Positions 16,058 through 25,154 of a stretch of DNA of 64,000 nucleotides are shown here, one piece after another (the stretch's first letter is position 1; each line of letters begins with the position of its first letter). Origin of the DNA: Bacillota bacterium (GTDB taxonomy: Bacteria > Bacillota > Clostridia > Acetivibrionales > JANLFN01); assembly GCA_023421675.1 (NCBI GenBank), contig JAEZTC010000002.1:499639-563638 (forward strand), read 5' to 3'. The translations under genes and the position numbers were made by a program. The notes beneath the pieces were generated by a model that was not told the origin of the DNA, did not search any database, and was given only the letters and a program-made list of their open reading frames with translations.

Positions 16058-16390
16058 ATGTTTTTTATAGAGATTGATACACATAAGCATGTTCTAAAGC
16101 TTTATAACAACAGGACTCTTGTAAGACAATATCCTGTTGCTGTAGGCAAACCATCTACACCTACCCCTCTCGGTAAATGGACCATCTCCTACAAAGGTTT
16201 ATGGGGAGCGCAGTATGGCGGGCATTTCATGAGATTAAGCATTCCATGGGGTATATATGGCATTCACGGGACTGATAAGCCGTGGTCTGTTGGTCTTGCG
16301 GTAAGCCACGGCTGTATCCGGATGTATAGTAACGATGCTGCGGAATTATATAATATGGTCCCAATAGGGACTATAGTGTACATCTACTGA
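16058..16390 (+). CDS. L,D-transpeptidase (YkuD domain)
   Basis: The 110-aa protein starts at ATG 16058 with GAGGTGA upstream. It is essentially a bare YkuD catalytic domain: strand IEIDTHKHVLKLY, the G-K-P-S-T-P-T-P-L-G-K-W turn and the active-site motif HGTD...SHGCIRM with catalytic Cys and His. Such enzymes form 3-3 crosslinks in peptidoglycan or act in spore coat/cortex assembly. There is no signal peptide or LysM domain, so export is unexplained, as for several clostridial single-domain copies. Confidence 0.88.
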   Translation: MFFIEIDTHKHVLKLYNNRTLVRQYPVAVGKPSTPTPLGKWTISYKGLWGAQYGGHFMRLSIPWGIYGIHGTDKPWSVGLAVSHGCIRMYSNDAAELYNMVPIGTIVYIY

Positions 16391-16409
16391 TATCTGAAGA
16401 TTATATATT

Positions 16410-17285
16410 TTATTTGATATTATCAAGGGATTCATCATACTTCCACGTTAATCCATAGTCATTAGTCACAATATAAATACTTCCTGCATAGCTTGCATCT
16501 TTGTAAAGCTGAATTTCAATACGCCCTTCGGTATTAAGAAACTGTGGTGACAGAGGAGTCTTACAATAATCTTTGTACTTTGTCGGAAGCTTTACATCAA
16601 GCATTGTCCAGTTTTTACCCCTGTCTTTTGTCCAACAAATATCAGCAGTGAAATCCGAATACCTGTATGTAATAAAGCCTATATCAGTAGTTGAAAAGCC
16701 TGCACCAGTTAAAACTGCATGGTAGACATCCTTATCAGGAATTTCATGCCACGTTTCCCCTCCATCGTCTGTCTGGTAAACATAGTGCTGCTGCATACCT
16801 GCCCCGATAGATCCAGTCAAAACAAGCCAACCATTTTTATCCGAAGTAAAGCCTATATACTTATGATCAACCCAATTATTATTTTTTAAGATATATGTAT
16901 TCCAGGACTTACCCATATCATCGCTGACCATTATATATGTCTCCGATGAAGAGCCATAAGCTATAGCAGTCTTTTCTTTAGATATAAATATTCCGCTGAT
17001 ATGTTCCTGGTCATAAAAAGCAAAAGGAACAGAGACCGTATTTAGACCGTTGTCATATGATATAGTAAGTTTTTGATTTTTTAATTTACAGAAATTATTT
17101 GAACCAAGTGGTGATGTAATATTTATAGAACCTACATCCGAAGAATCCGATATTTCAAGAGGTTTTATATTTTGTTCGGAATAAGCATTAGTTATTACTC
17201 TTACACTATTTGTGTTTTCTTTTGAAGAACATCCTGCAAAGAAAATTATAAATAATATTATGATGAAAAAATGTAGTTTCTTCAT
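16410..17285 (-). CDS. Lipoprotein with BNR/Asp-box (sialidase-like beta-propeller) repeats
   Basis: The 291-aa protein has a signal with lipobox FAGC (Cys ~19), then a beta-propeller-like body. The repeated S/D-x-D-x-G-x-x-W pattern (DDMGKSWNTY, DDGGETWHEI, DRGKNWTML, DYGLTWKYD) marks Asp-box repeats as in Ycf48 and sialidase-fold proteins. It is probably a surface lipoprotein of binding or scaffold function rather than a sialidase, because no catalytic Arg triad is apparent. The gene is 22 bases from a second lipoprotein gene upstream and likely co-transcribed with it. Confidence 0.83.
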   Translation of the reverse strand: MKKLHFFIIILFIIFFAGCSSKENTNSVRVITNAYSEQNIKPLEISDSSDVGSINITSPLGSNNFCKLKNQKLTISYDNGLNTVSVPFAFYDQEHISGIFISKEKTAIAYGSSSETYIMVSDDMGKSWNTYILKNNNWVDHKYIGFTSDKNGWLVLTGSIGAGMQQHYVYQTDDGGETWHEIPDKDVYHAVLTGAGFSTTDIGFITYRYSDFTADICWTKDRGKNWTMLDVKLPTKYKDYCKTPLSPQFLNTEGRIEIQLYKDASYAGSIYIVTNDYGLTWKYDESLDNIK

Positions 17286-17307
17286 TATTTTTTACCTCAT
17301 TTTTTAT

Positions 17308-18240
17308 TTAAAAATCTTCACCTTTAAACCTGACAAAAAAATATGGTATTGCATCTGTGTTTTCCCCAACAGGCAGCTTTGATATTTTTATCAGATACCT
17401 TTTGGCTGTGTCTTTCAATGTGACAACAAGATTTAACTTTTTATCCTTTCTAGCTATTTCGTATGTAGATATATATGGATTATCTTTTATAGTTACTTTG
17501 TTTTTACTATTTAGACCTTCACCCAATTTATCAGTTGCTATTTCTAAAGTAATCTGGTTTTTGTCCTTGTTATATGAGGTTTTTACAGGCGGTATATCTG
17601 TTGAAGCGGCATAAAACATGCCATTATCATCTTTGGATGGTTTGAACATGACCTCAAAACCGTCATATGTTATATTCAGGCCAGCTAGTACACTGCCATC
17701 CTTTGTACCTGCTTCGACAGACTCTTCCAGGTTATAATATCTATCTTCAATTATCCTGGTAAAAGTAGACCATGTGTCTATGTCGCTCTCAATTCTGAAG
17801 CAGTTAATATAAAACGGGAACATTTTAAAGGAATCCGTACTATTTTTCCCTGTTGCCTTAAAAATAAAATAATTCTCATTTTCTATCTTTTCCAGTGTGA
17901 CATATTCCGGAATCGTTGGCAGAGTATCCACTTGCCCGGTTTTAAGATTATATAATCTGAATATATTGCACTTATCTTTTTCCTGAGCTTCTATAAGAAC
18001 ATAATCAGGTTCTATTTTATGTATGCTTTTAATTTCATCTTGAGCATAAAACTTTTTAATATCATCAAGTGTAAAATAAGGTGTCTGAATGCTTTTTAAG
18101 GTTTTATTATTAATTTCCTCTGTATGGTGTTTATCAGGATTTGTTGAAGCAAAAGCTTGATCAGTATTAGCAGACTTACCGCAGCCGGTAAAACTTAATA
18201 CTAGAGAAAAACATAATAAAATGATTATATTCCTTTTCAT
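17308..18240 (-). CDS. Predicted lipoprotein, unknown function
   Basis: The 310-aa protein starts at ATG 18240 (GGAGGAA upstream); a TTG six codons earlier overlaps the ribosome site and is rejected. A signal with lipobox FTGC precedes a long soluble domain including YFTLDDIKKFYAQDEIKSI and a C-terminal beta-rich part ending YFFVRFKGEDF. I do not recognise the family. It forms a pair with the Asp-box lipoprotein downstream. Confidence 0.72.
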   Translation of the reverse strand: MKRNIIILLCFSLVLSFTGCGKSANTDQAFASTNPDKHHTEEINNKTLKSIQTPYFTLDDIKKFYAQDEIKSIHKIEPDYVLIEAQEKDKCNIFRLYNLKTGQVDTLPTIPEYVTLEKIENENYFIFKATGKNSTDSFKMFPFYINCFRIESDIDTWSTFTRIIEDRYYNLEESVEAGTKDGSVLAGLNITYDGFEVMFKPSKDDNGMFYAASTDIPPVKTSYNKDKNQITLEIATDKLGEGLNSKNKVTIKDNPYISTYEIARKDKKLNLVVTLKDTAKRYLIKISKLPVGENTDAIPYFFVRFKGEDF

Positions 18241-18321
18241 AATAAATAATTCCTCCAATAAATTTCATTGTTAATTACTGGACGAAAAAGTGATCGAATA
18301 TGTTTCTGAGTTTTATTAGAA

Positions 18322-18840
18322 TTAATAAGGTATTACTTTCCCGTTACTGTCATACCCAATTACCATCCTGGGTGAATTCTGGCTTTCGTATGAAAACTTC
18401 CAGGAAAAAAGAAACATATTATCATAAAAAGTAGTTGTAGACAAAACCTTACCATCTGCAAGCAGCACATCAATTTTCTTTATGTTTGGATTATTAACAA
18501 CTCCATAAATTACACCTAATGCATTTGAATAATCTGACTTATATGAAATAGCCTTAGTTTTATCATATTCAAAAATATAAGTGCCACTTAGTCCCCATAA
18601 AAAAAGGAATTTTCTGGGTATAATGCCACATGTAACCCATTTATCATACTTACATAACATAAGTTTACCATCACTATAATTTTCTGTATGTACAACCTTT
18701 GATGGTCCATAGTGCATAATACGCTCAATATCCTTGTGAGAGGACAAAGGTCTTAAATAAAGGTTCTGAACATAGCAAAACAAAACAAACAATACACCTA
18801 ATACAATAATATTTATTAATATTCGTCTTGGTCTCTTCAT
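18322..18840 (-). CDS. Membrane-anchored protein of unknown function
   Basis: The 172-aa protein has an N-terminal membrane helix (ILINIIVLGVLFVLFCYVQ) and an extracytoplasmic domain with no family I recognise. Its ATG directly abuts the stop of the upstream permease-prefix gene (TAGATG), with AGGTGAG inside that gene as ribosome site, so translation is coupled. It is the last gene of the PadR operon. Confidence 0.7.
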   Translation of the reverse strand: MKRPRRILINIIVLGVLFVLFCYVQNLYLRPLSSHKDIERIMHYGPSKVVHTENYSDGKLMLCKYDKWVTCGIIPRKFLFLWGLSGTYIFEYDKTKAISYKSDYSNALGVIYGVVNNPNIKKIDVLLADGKVLSTTTFYDNMFLFSWKFSYESQNSPRMVIGYDSNGKVIPY

Positions 18841-19542
18841 CTATCTCACCTGTTTTAAAGGTATTTCAACCCTATACTTTCTGTTATATAAATCATAATT
18901 AAATATCAGGTATTCTGCATTTTTATTTATATCTTCAAGAGTTATCATGCATGAATTCGGGGTCGATGATATTCTATTGATCTTGCAGATTTTACCCAAG
19001 CTATCATTTATTAAAAAAGCCTTGCCATTGAAATTGCAAATACCTTTGCGTAATCTTTTGTCATTATACTTCCAGAGGATACTTATGTTATCATTTTTCT
19101 CATATATAACTTTTGTAAATGTAAGCTGCGAATCGTCAAGTTTTATAGTCTTATTAATATCAAGGCTGTAAGATATATTCTCTTTGGGAATTAAATCAAC
19201 AAGATCATGCGGTCCCACAATAATGTCAATTATTAAAGGATAAATAACATAATATAAACTAAGAATAACTGCAATTATTGTAATAACATTAGACACCTTC
19301 CATACCCAGCCAATTACGGGATTATGCTGTTTGTTAAGGGCCTTTCCTATTTCCTTTGAATCACCCATATCTGCAATAGCCATTTTTTCTGCTGTTTCGG
19401 AATCATACCCATTTTGTATATAGAAATCTATTTTATCTTCTAGATGTGCTTCAAGTTCTGTTCGGATTTTTTTCTTGTCGAAAGGGAATTTAATATAAGA
19501 CATGACTTCATTAATGAATTTAAAACGCTTAAGCGAAGGCAT
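18841..19542 (-). CDS. Permease-prefix/DUF1700-like membrane protein
   Basis: The 233-aa protein begins with a cytoplasmic domain of about 70 residues containing LEAHLEDKIDFYIQNG and AEKMAIADMGDSKEIG, the signature of the domain found in front of permeases and in PadR-linked DUF1700-type proteins. A membrane helix (~75-110) and an outer beta domain follow. I chose ATG 19542 (AGGCGG upstream) over GTG 19551; it overlaps the PadR stop. Such PadR partners often act in envelope stress or antimicrobial response systems. Confidence 0.78.
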   Translation of the reverse strand: MPSLKRFKFINEVMSYIKFPFDKKKIRTELEAHLEDKIDFYIQNGYDSETAEKMAIADMGDSKEIGKALNKQHNPVIGWVWKVSNVITIIAVILSLYYVIYPLIIDIIVGPHDLVDLIPKENISYSLDINKTIKLDDSQLTFTKVIYEKNDNISILWKYNDKRLRKGICNFNGKAFLINDSLGKICKINRISSTPNSCMITLEDINKNAEYLIFNYDLYNRKYRVEIPLKQVR

Positions 19543-19873
19543 TTGAACCACCGCCTATAACTTTATGCACAGACGTTGAAAAAGTCTGCCACTTTTCTTT
19601 TTCCTCTGCAAGCTTTTTTTTGCCTTTGGATGTAATTTTATAGTATTTACGTTCCTTACCATTATCGCCTGAATTCATGTATGATTTAACAAAGCTGTTG
19701 TTTTCAAGCTTGTGCAAAACCGGATACAAGGTTCCTTCCTTGAACTGGAATACCTTTTCCGAACGCTTTTCCAATTCTTTTATTATTTCATATCCATACA
19801 TATCGGTTTCTTCAAGCAGAGAAAGTACCAGTAACAGAGTGCTTCCGCCCAACAAGCCCTTATCTATTTCCAT
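19529..19873 (-). CDS. PadR family transcriptional regulator
   Basis: The 114-aa protein has a typical PadR winged helix (LLVLSLLEETDMYGYEIIKELEKRS, then FKEGTLYPVLHKLENN and YYKITSKGKKKL) preceded by AGGAGG. PadR proteins repress adjacent operons until an inducer or envelope stress releases them. A consensus promoter and an inverted repeat lie immediately upstream, which suggests autorepression of this three-gene unit. Confidence 0.93.
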   Translation of the reverse strand: MEIDKGLLGGSTLLLVLSLLEETDMYGYEIIKELEKRSEKVFQFKEGTLYPVLHKLENNSFVKSYMNSGDNGKERKYYKITSKGKKKLAEEKEKWQTFSTSVHKVIGGGSNAFA

Positions 19874-19893
19874 AAAAGCCTCCTAAAAAAACA

Positions 19894-19943
19894 ATACCTC
19901 GATGCTCTAAGTATATTATACATAGGTCATCAAGGTATGTCAA
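19894..19943 (-). promoter_or_regulatory. Consensus promoter and dyad operator of the PadR operon
   Basis: On the minus strand TTGACA (19938-19943) and TATAAT (19915-19920) are 17 bases apart, matching the sigma-A consensus fully. An 11-bp inverted repeat, ATACCTCGATG (19894-19904) with CATCAAGGTAT (19928-19938), 10 of 11 matching, straddles the -10 and overlaps the spacer. It is a likely PadR binding site. Confidence 0.82.
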
Positions 19944-19972
19944 TATTATCCTTTTAAGTTAAAATGTAATCT

Positions 19973-21259
19973 CTACATTATATCCTCAAGTGTCTGCTTC
20001 TGGTAGTCATAGTTTATAAACTTTCTAAAATGCTTGTTAAGTGTAAGCGGTACATCTACAAGAAATACAATTACCAAGCTAACTGTCATTACAATTCTTA
20101 TAGGGAAAATTCCACCCAGAATTCCACCCAATGCCATCGCAAATGGAGTAAGACCCTGAGTAAGCATATTCAGTAAAGATAATATCTTCCCCCTCATTTC
20201 GGGCGGTGTTGTAATTTGGATGGTTGACATTATAAAAACATTAATAATAGCATTTGTAAAACCTCCAATAATCAATACAGGTATCATTAACCCAAATAAT
20301 TTCATATTGGCAAAAGCTATAATTGAAAAATCCATTAATATGTTTGAAATGACAAAAACCCTAAACCTTTTGGATGGAGGAACTTTAAGAACAGACATTA
20401 AAATGAAGCCAAGCATAGCACCTCCCATAAAACAGGCCATTGCAACACCATATTTGCCTGCTCCAAGTTCTTCTGTCTTTTGGAATAAAGGCATCAAAAG
20501 TATGATCACTATGTTAAAGAAAAAGTTCATAATTGCTGCAATTATCAATATGTATCTCAGGCCCCTTAAGCGCCAAATGAATGAAAACCCTTCCTTCATA
20601 TCACTTAAGAAATGCTGTTCGCTTTTTCTTTTTACTTGAGGAATCTTGATAAAAAATACTAAAATGCCAGAAAACAGATATGATAAACCATTAAAAAGAA
20701 ACATAAAAGGTGCACCGATTGCCTGAAACAAAAAGCCACCCGAAGAATTTCCTATAAGGCTTGAACCGGTTGTAGCCATTGAGAATACAGAATTTGCTCC
20801 TTCGATTTTGGATTTTGGAACCATGTCCGGTATGGAGGAATTTATTGAAGGCCTGAAAAATGCTCCACAGGTACTTTCAATAATACCAGTTACAAAAACC
20901 ATCCAAATTTCAATGAAGCCACTAAAAGCTGCAATTGCAATAAATACTATAGATATACCTCTTATAATGTCAGCTGTTATTATAATTCTTTTACGATTCC
21001 ACCTGTCCACAATTACGCCTGCAAACGGGGATATAATAATACCGGGCAGCATTGATACTGCCATCAGTGTTCCCATTAATGCTGTAGACCCGGTAACTGA
21101 AAGAACCCAGAAACCAAGTGCTATGCTGTATATTGCATCACCCAAGGTTGATACAAGCTGTCCCTGCCAGAGTACAAGGAAATTAGTAGTCCATAGTTTT
21201 TCCTTTTCATTATTTTCAATAATATTTTCGGTATTTTTTTCAGTAAGGCTTTCTGTCAT
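19973..21259 (-). CDS. MFS transporter (macrolide-efflux type)
   Basis: The 428-aa protein has 12 predicted membrane helices with the motif DRWNRKRIIITAD between helices 2 and 3, typical of the enterobactin/macrolide exporter branch of the major facilitator superfamily (MefA-like). The frame extends to 21421, but GGGGG directly before ATG 21259 and the lack of homology upstream favour the shorter start. It is downstream of, but divergent from nothing in, the PadR operon, and its own promoter was not identified. Confidence 0.88.
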   Translation of the reverse strand: MTESLTEKNTENIIENNEKEKLWTTNFLVLWQGQLVSTLGDAIYSIALGFWVLSVTGSTALMGTLMAVSMLPGIIISPFAGVIVDRWNRKRIIITADIIRGISIVFIAIAAFSGFIEIWMVFVTGIIESTCGAFFRPSINSSIPDMVPKSKIEGANSVFSMATTGSSLIGNSSGGFLFQAIGAPFMFLFNGLSYLFSGILVFFIKIPQVKRKSEQHFLSDMKEGFSFIWRLRGLRYILIIAAIMNFFFNIVIILLMPLFQKTEELGAGKYGVAMACFMGGAMLGFILMSVLKVPPSKRFRVFVISNILMDFSIIAFANMKLFGLMIPVLIIGGFTNAIINVFIMSTIQITTPPEMRGKILSLLNMLTQGLTPFAMALGGILGGIFPIRIVMTVSLVIVFLVDVPLTLNKHFRKFINYDYQKQTLEDIM

Positions 21260-21562
21260 ACTTCCCCCTGTAATAAATAATTTGCGCTGAATTTTAGTAT
21301 TGTTATCCATAATACCATAAATATCTAGGTATTGAAACAAAAAAGAACCTATCTTAAACAAATTCCTGAAACAAATGTATTTTTTGTAAGCCCTAAAAAT
21401 CACTGAATCAATTTGATTCAAAATTATTTTTCAGATCATTTCTCTCTTTTCCCGCTTCCCCTGCGGTGGAATTACCCGCTTGAGAATCAATTATTTCTAT
21501 AAAATAACTCTTTAATATATCAATAAACATTTTATTATCCTGTAAGCCGTTAATTGTATACT

Positions 21563-22288
21563 TTATATATTCCAGGGCTTTTGTCCGTCAAGCCAGCCGT
21601 TTGCCTGCCAATGCTGCTTATCCCTGAATAATACATCCTCCGGTTTATATTTCTTAACCATATTCCTAATTAGAGGGACCATAATTCTTGTTTGAAGCCT
21701 TGCTCCAGGTTTTGAGGCTTTCTTAAGCGAATTTGCAAACTGTATCGCTTTCTTTTCAAGGCCCGCTTCCAGCTTCTTTTTTTTCTTTTCAGGCACATCC
21801 TTCCAAAACGCAGCTGTTACAGGCATTCCAAATCCGTATACCTTCCTTACGCACCAGTACCTCGGACTTTTCTTAAGCGTTTTAACACTTGTATGTACAC
21901 CCGCTCCTGCTGTAACAGAAATTGCCATTACAACTTTGCTGAACATTTCCTTTTGTGGCCTATGCGGTACCCACATATAGCAAAGATGGTCAAATAAAGC
22001 TTTTACCGAGGATGCAGCATCACAGGCATAAGTCGGACTAGAGATAATTATTCCGTCACTTTCAAGCATTGCTTTTGCTATTGGTTGTACACTTGCTGCA
22101 TGAGGGCACTTGTCTTCTCCCTTTATCAGACAGTTAAAACATCCAAGACAAATATGAGACATATCCTTCGGAAGAACAAACTCTATAAATTCAGTTTGAG
22201 TATGCTTTTGGAGTGCTGTTTTAAATAGCTGAACACAGTTATAGGTAGATTCTTTTCTCTGATTGCCGTAGATTACACAAATTTTCAT
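21563..22288 (-). CDS. NAD(P)H-dependent FMN reductase/flavodoxin-like protein
   Basis: The 241-aa protein starts MKICVIYGNQRKEST, the FMN-phosphate loop of the NADPH-dependent FMN reductase (NQO/WrbA-like) fold. CLGCFNC is the cysteine segment typical of the iron-sulfur-flavoprotein-like subfamily, and SSPTYACDAASSVKALFDH forms the isoalloxazine loop. A basic C-terminal extension (KKKKKLEAG...) follows. It is probably a cytoplasmic oxidoreductase; the substrate is unknown. GGGGTGG precedes the start. Confidence 0.85.
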   Translation of the reverse strand: MKICVIYGNQRKESTYNCVQLFKTALQKHTQTEFIEFVLPKDMSHICLGCFNCLIKGEDKCPHAASVQPIAKAMLESDGIIISSPTYACDAASSVKALFDHLCYMWVPHRPQKEMFSKVVMAISVTAGAGVHTSVKTLKKSPRYWCVRKVYGFGMPVTAAFWKDVPEKKKKKLEAGLEKKAIQFANSLKKASKPGARLQTRIMVPLIRNMVKKYKPEDVLFRDKQHWQANGWLDGQKPWNI

Positions 22289-22333
22289 GTTGCCACCCCA
22301 TAAACCAAATTGTTATTACATTTTATATAGAGC

Positions 22334-22936
22334 TTATTTCTTTAATCTTTGCATGAAATTTTCGATCAGAGCATAAAGTTTCTCACAGGACTTATTATTA
22401 TAGCTTGAACCATATGGATCTGCGAAGCCATGTTCACCCTCAAGAATATGTGTTTCAATGTTTTTATCTTTAAGAATCCGGGTTAAGCTGCCAACATCAA
22501 AAGAGCTTTCATGGGTAGGAAAAGCAAGCATCACAGGGCATTTTGGTATTACATTGGCATAATTTCTGATTCTCGAACCGTATACACCGATTATGCCGCT
22601 GAAAAGATCATTTAAACCGCTGCAAAGCCATGCAACAGTAGCCCCTACACTAAAGCCTAAAATAAAGATGTTGCTATAGTTGCTTTTATTCTCTAATATG
22701 AGCTTATTAACCTTGCATAAACCTGACTGAAACCCTACATTATCTATAAAATTTCTGTATGCATTTTCCTGCTCGGCGTATTCAAAAGTACCGTTTTTTC
22801 CAGTAAGATCCGGGCATATAACATCATATCCATTCTGTGAAAAATGTTTGCATACTTCTTCAATATGCCTGTTTATGCCGTATATTTCATGAAGTACTAT
22901 AATCAGCGTATCATGACCTTTTATGTCTGAAAACAT
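22334..22936 (-). CDS. Dienelactone hydrolase-like alpha/beta hydrolase
   Basis: The ~200-aa protein has the alpha/beta hydrolase order: LIIVLHEIYGIN, the nucleophile elbow GFSVGA (Ser rather than the Cys of true dienelactone hydrolases), CPVMLAFPTHESS and a C-terminal His in EGEHGF. GGAG before ATG 22936 fits best; an in-frame TTG at 22948 is possible. It lies 18 bases downstream of the metallo-hydrolase gene on the same strand, so the two may work together. Substrate unknown. Confidence 0.82.
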   Translation of the reverse strand: MFSDIKGHDTLIIVLHEIYGINRHIEEVCKHFSQNGYDVICPDLTGKNGTFEYAEQENAYRNFIDNVGFQSGLCKVNKLILENKSNYSNIFILGFSVGATVAWLCSGLNDLFSGIIGVYGSRIRNYANVIPKCPVMLAFPTHESSFDVGSLTRILKDKNIETHILEGEHGFADPYGSSYNNKSCEKLYALIENFMQRLKK

Positions 22937-22954
22937 CATTTTCTCCAATTATTA

Positions 22955-23671
22955 TCAGATTATGATTTCTTCCTCAACGGATTCGGTTATAATAATATTT
23001 TTCAGACCTGCTTTTTGTATCGCATTTTTCATGTCATCGGTACTTACAGTCCAGTCACAATTAAGCAGGTGGTTTCCTATTATTTGTTTGGGCATTAACT
23101 TGTCCTGAAGGTTTTTAAGTTCAGGAATGTGCATTTGTGCACCATCAGAACTGCTCATCCGACCCTTTACAACATCCTTATAAACCAGACTGTATACCAA
23201 TGCATCAACACCGTAAATTTCAGGGTCCTCCCATGCAAATGTATGACTATCGCCGGTAAAGTATATTTTTTTGCCCATGTATTTAATCAGAAAGCTGATA
23301 TGGTCCGGTTCCCAATCTATAAAATGTTTAGTCTGATAAACCTTTATAAATAAATTCTCTATTTGAATCTCAGTTGGATCATTTGTATGTGCAGGATAGA
23401 TTATTTTTAAAGAATCAGGGTTAAGCCCTGTATTCGCAAGCAACGGATATGCGATACTTGGAGGCCCGATGATAAAGTTATTGTTATAAGATTCAAATAA
23501 TTCTTTCTTTCCAAAATGATCATCATCTGCATGTGTAAATAGAATAATATCATTTCTATTTAGTTTACAAGCTGGAATAAATTTGTTAAAGGCGTCTATA
23601 TATACGCACTTATCGGCGAATTCAAACTTTGCACCACCGATACCCAAAAGATTTATTTTAATTGATTCCAC
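22955..23671 (-). CDS. MBL-fold metallo-hydrolase (UlaG-like)
   Basis: The 238-aa protein has the zinc-binding motif THADDDHFG (T-H-x-x-x-D-H) and further ligands in FTGDSHTF, the pattern of metallo-beta-lactamase-fold hydrolases close to UlaG/L-ascorbate-6-phosphate lactonase-like proteins. The start is GTG (23669-23671) with AGGGAGAT upstream. It is likely co-transcribed with the hydrolase at 22334. Reaction unknown. Confidence 0.87.
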   Translation of the reverse strand: MESIKINLLGIGGAKFEFADKCVYIDAFNKFIPACKLNRNDIILFTHADDDHFGKKELFESYNNNFIIGPPSIAYPLLANTGLNPDSLKIIYPAHTNDPTEIQIENLFIKVYQTKHFIDWEPDHISFLIKYMGKKIYFTGDSHTFAWEDPEIYGVDALVYSLVYKDVVKGRMSSSDGAQMHIPELKNLQDKLMPKQIIGNHLLNCDWTVSTDDMKNAIQKAGLKNIIITESVEEEIII

Positions 23672-23703
23672 TTTTTATCTCCCTAGAAATTTTTATTTTT
23701 GAT

Positions 23704-24150
23704 TTATTTTATTTGATAATTAAACCTCTGACATGGATATCCGAATTCCATAATCAATTCTGCCTCGTTAAAACCAATGCTTTTATAAAATAACCTTGCT
23801 GACTCTCCAAGCTTGTCCCCTTCTCTGTATGTAACTACAAAAATTTCAGTACCCTTCGGAAATTGTTTGTACATGGCCTCAATAAGTGCCCTTGCAATAC
23901 CAAGTTTTCTGAAATCAGGATGGACAGCTAAAAAGCCTATTTGTTTATCTTCTTTTGAAAAAAGCAATACCCCTGCAATATTACCATTAATTTTAGCTAC
24001 CAAAGCACAGCGTTTTATTATGCAGTCGCTAAGAATTGCTTCATATTCAGCATAATCAAGCCCCGGAAAATAATCCTCTACAGCCTTTACAAGTTCCAAC
24101 CATTGTGGAATATCCTTTTCCTCAGCAAATCCAATATATAAATTCTCCAT
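23704..24150 (-). CDS. GNAT family N-acetyltransferase
   Basis: The 148-aa protein has the GNAT acetyl-CoA binding segment: strand IGFLAVHPDFRKLGIARALIEAM (the V-x-x-x-x-R-x-x-G-I-A pyrophosphate loop) and the C-terminal FYKSIGFNEAE. Length matches single-domain GNAT enzymes. It starts one base after the shikimate kinase stop with AAGGAGG upstream, so it is part of the aroK-vanZ-HEAT run. The acetylated substrate is unknown. Confidence 0.9.
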   Translation of the reverse strand: MENLYIGFAEEKDIPQWLELVKAVEDYFPGLDYAEYEAILSDCIIKRCALVAKINGNIAGVLLFSKEDKQIGFLAVHPDFRKLGIARALIEAMYKQFPKGTEIFVVTYREGDKLGESARLFYKSIGFNEAELIMEFGYPCQRFNYQIK

Positions 24151-24657
24151 TTAAGTTCCTCCTTTCATTATGACATTTTTTATTCTTTCAACTATGCTTT
24201 CGATATCCACACCAGAGCAGTTTACAATTACATCACAATACTTTTCATATAATGGTGTTCTCTGAACGAACACGTCTGAAAGCTGTTGACCCTTTTCAAT
24301 GACAATTCCTCTGGTTTTAATATTGTTAATTCTACTTACAACTTCTTCACAAGTCAACTTAAGATAGATTATTTTTCCAAGTTTTTTAAGGTGCTCCATG
24401 GAAACGGGACTGTATACTACGCTTCCTCCGGTAGCAATTACAGAGTTATTACACTCAAGTGAAAGAATACTCTCTTCCTCTTTCCTTAGAAAGCTGTCTA
24501 TTCCTTTATTGTTGATCATATCCTGCAGCAAAGTGTTATATCTTTCCTGTATAATTAAATCAGTATCAATAAAATTCATTCCAATTGTTTTTGCCAGTAT
24601 AACGCCGACAGTACTTTTACCAGCACCCGGCATACCTATCAGGATAATGTTGTTCAT
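24151..24657 (-). CDS. aroK: Shikimate kinase
   Basis: The 168-aa P-loop kinase has Walker A GMPGAGKST, the shikimate-binding DTD (residues ~33-35), the LRKEEE segment and ATGGSVV, all hallmarks of AroK, which phosphorylates shikimate in aromatic amino acid synthesis. It overlaps the VanZ-like stop by 4 bases. It is away from other aro genes except the AroH-type chorismate mutase at 33.5 kb, so a second, divergent kinase role cannot be ruled out. Confidence 0.82.
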   Translation of the reverse strand: MNNIILIGMPGAGKSTVGVILAKTIGMNFIDTDLIIQERYNTLLQDMINNKGIDSFLRKEEESILSLECNNSVIATGGSVVYSPVSMEHLKKLGKIIYLKLTCEEVVSRINNIKTRGIVIEKGQQLSDVFVQRTPLYEKYCDVIVNCSGVDIESIVERIKNVIMKGGT

Positions 24658-25154
24658 AATTGTTCCTTTCCGAGATGTCTTTCTTTTATAACCACTATGA
24701 CCTTATAAGCACAGAAGCCAAGCAGTGCTCCCGCTACATTAAGTATCACATCATCAACGTCAGTGCTTCCGAGGTCAAAAACAAACTGTAATATTTCAAT
24801 AACCAAGCTTGCAGAAATTGAAACAATAAATATATTAAGGGCTTTTCTGCATTTCTTTATTATTAATGGAAGCAGAAAACCCATCGGTGCAAAAGCAATA
24901 ATGTTCCCTAAAAGGTTTTCGGCGGCTATTCTAAAGCTTTCCTGACCGCCTAAATAAATCAGAATAGTATTAAATGGTATAAAGTTAATACTGGCAAGTC
25001 TTTGTTTAAAACTGAGCTCGTTATTAACCTCTGCAATTGCAAATGCCATTCCATCCTTTAATAGGACCTTTTGTACAAGTACCACCAGATAAAGCAGAAA
25101 TACTAAAAAGAAAATCAGTTTTATTGTTTTTTCAAATGGCAGCTTTTTAAACAT
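24654..25154 (-). CDS. VanZ family membrane protein
   Basis: The 166-aa protein with four to five membrane helices has the VanZ signature: NLLGNIIAFAPMGFLLPLI and EILQFVFDLGSTDVDDVILN. VanZ proteins give low-level teicoplanin resistance in vancomycin clusters, but most clostridial copies have unknown envelope roles. I use ATG 25154 (AGGGAGA upstream), overlapping the HEAT-repeat gene by 8 bases. Confidence 0.87.
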   Translation of the reverse strand: MFKKLPFEKTIKLIFFLVFLLYLVVLVQKVLLKDGMAFAIAEVNNELSFKQRLASINFIPFNTILIYLGGQESFRIAAENLLGNIIAFAPMGFLLPLIIKKCRKALNIFIVSISASLVIEILQFVFDLGSTDVDDVILNVAGALLGFCAYKVIVVIKERHLGKEQL

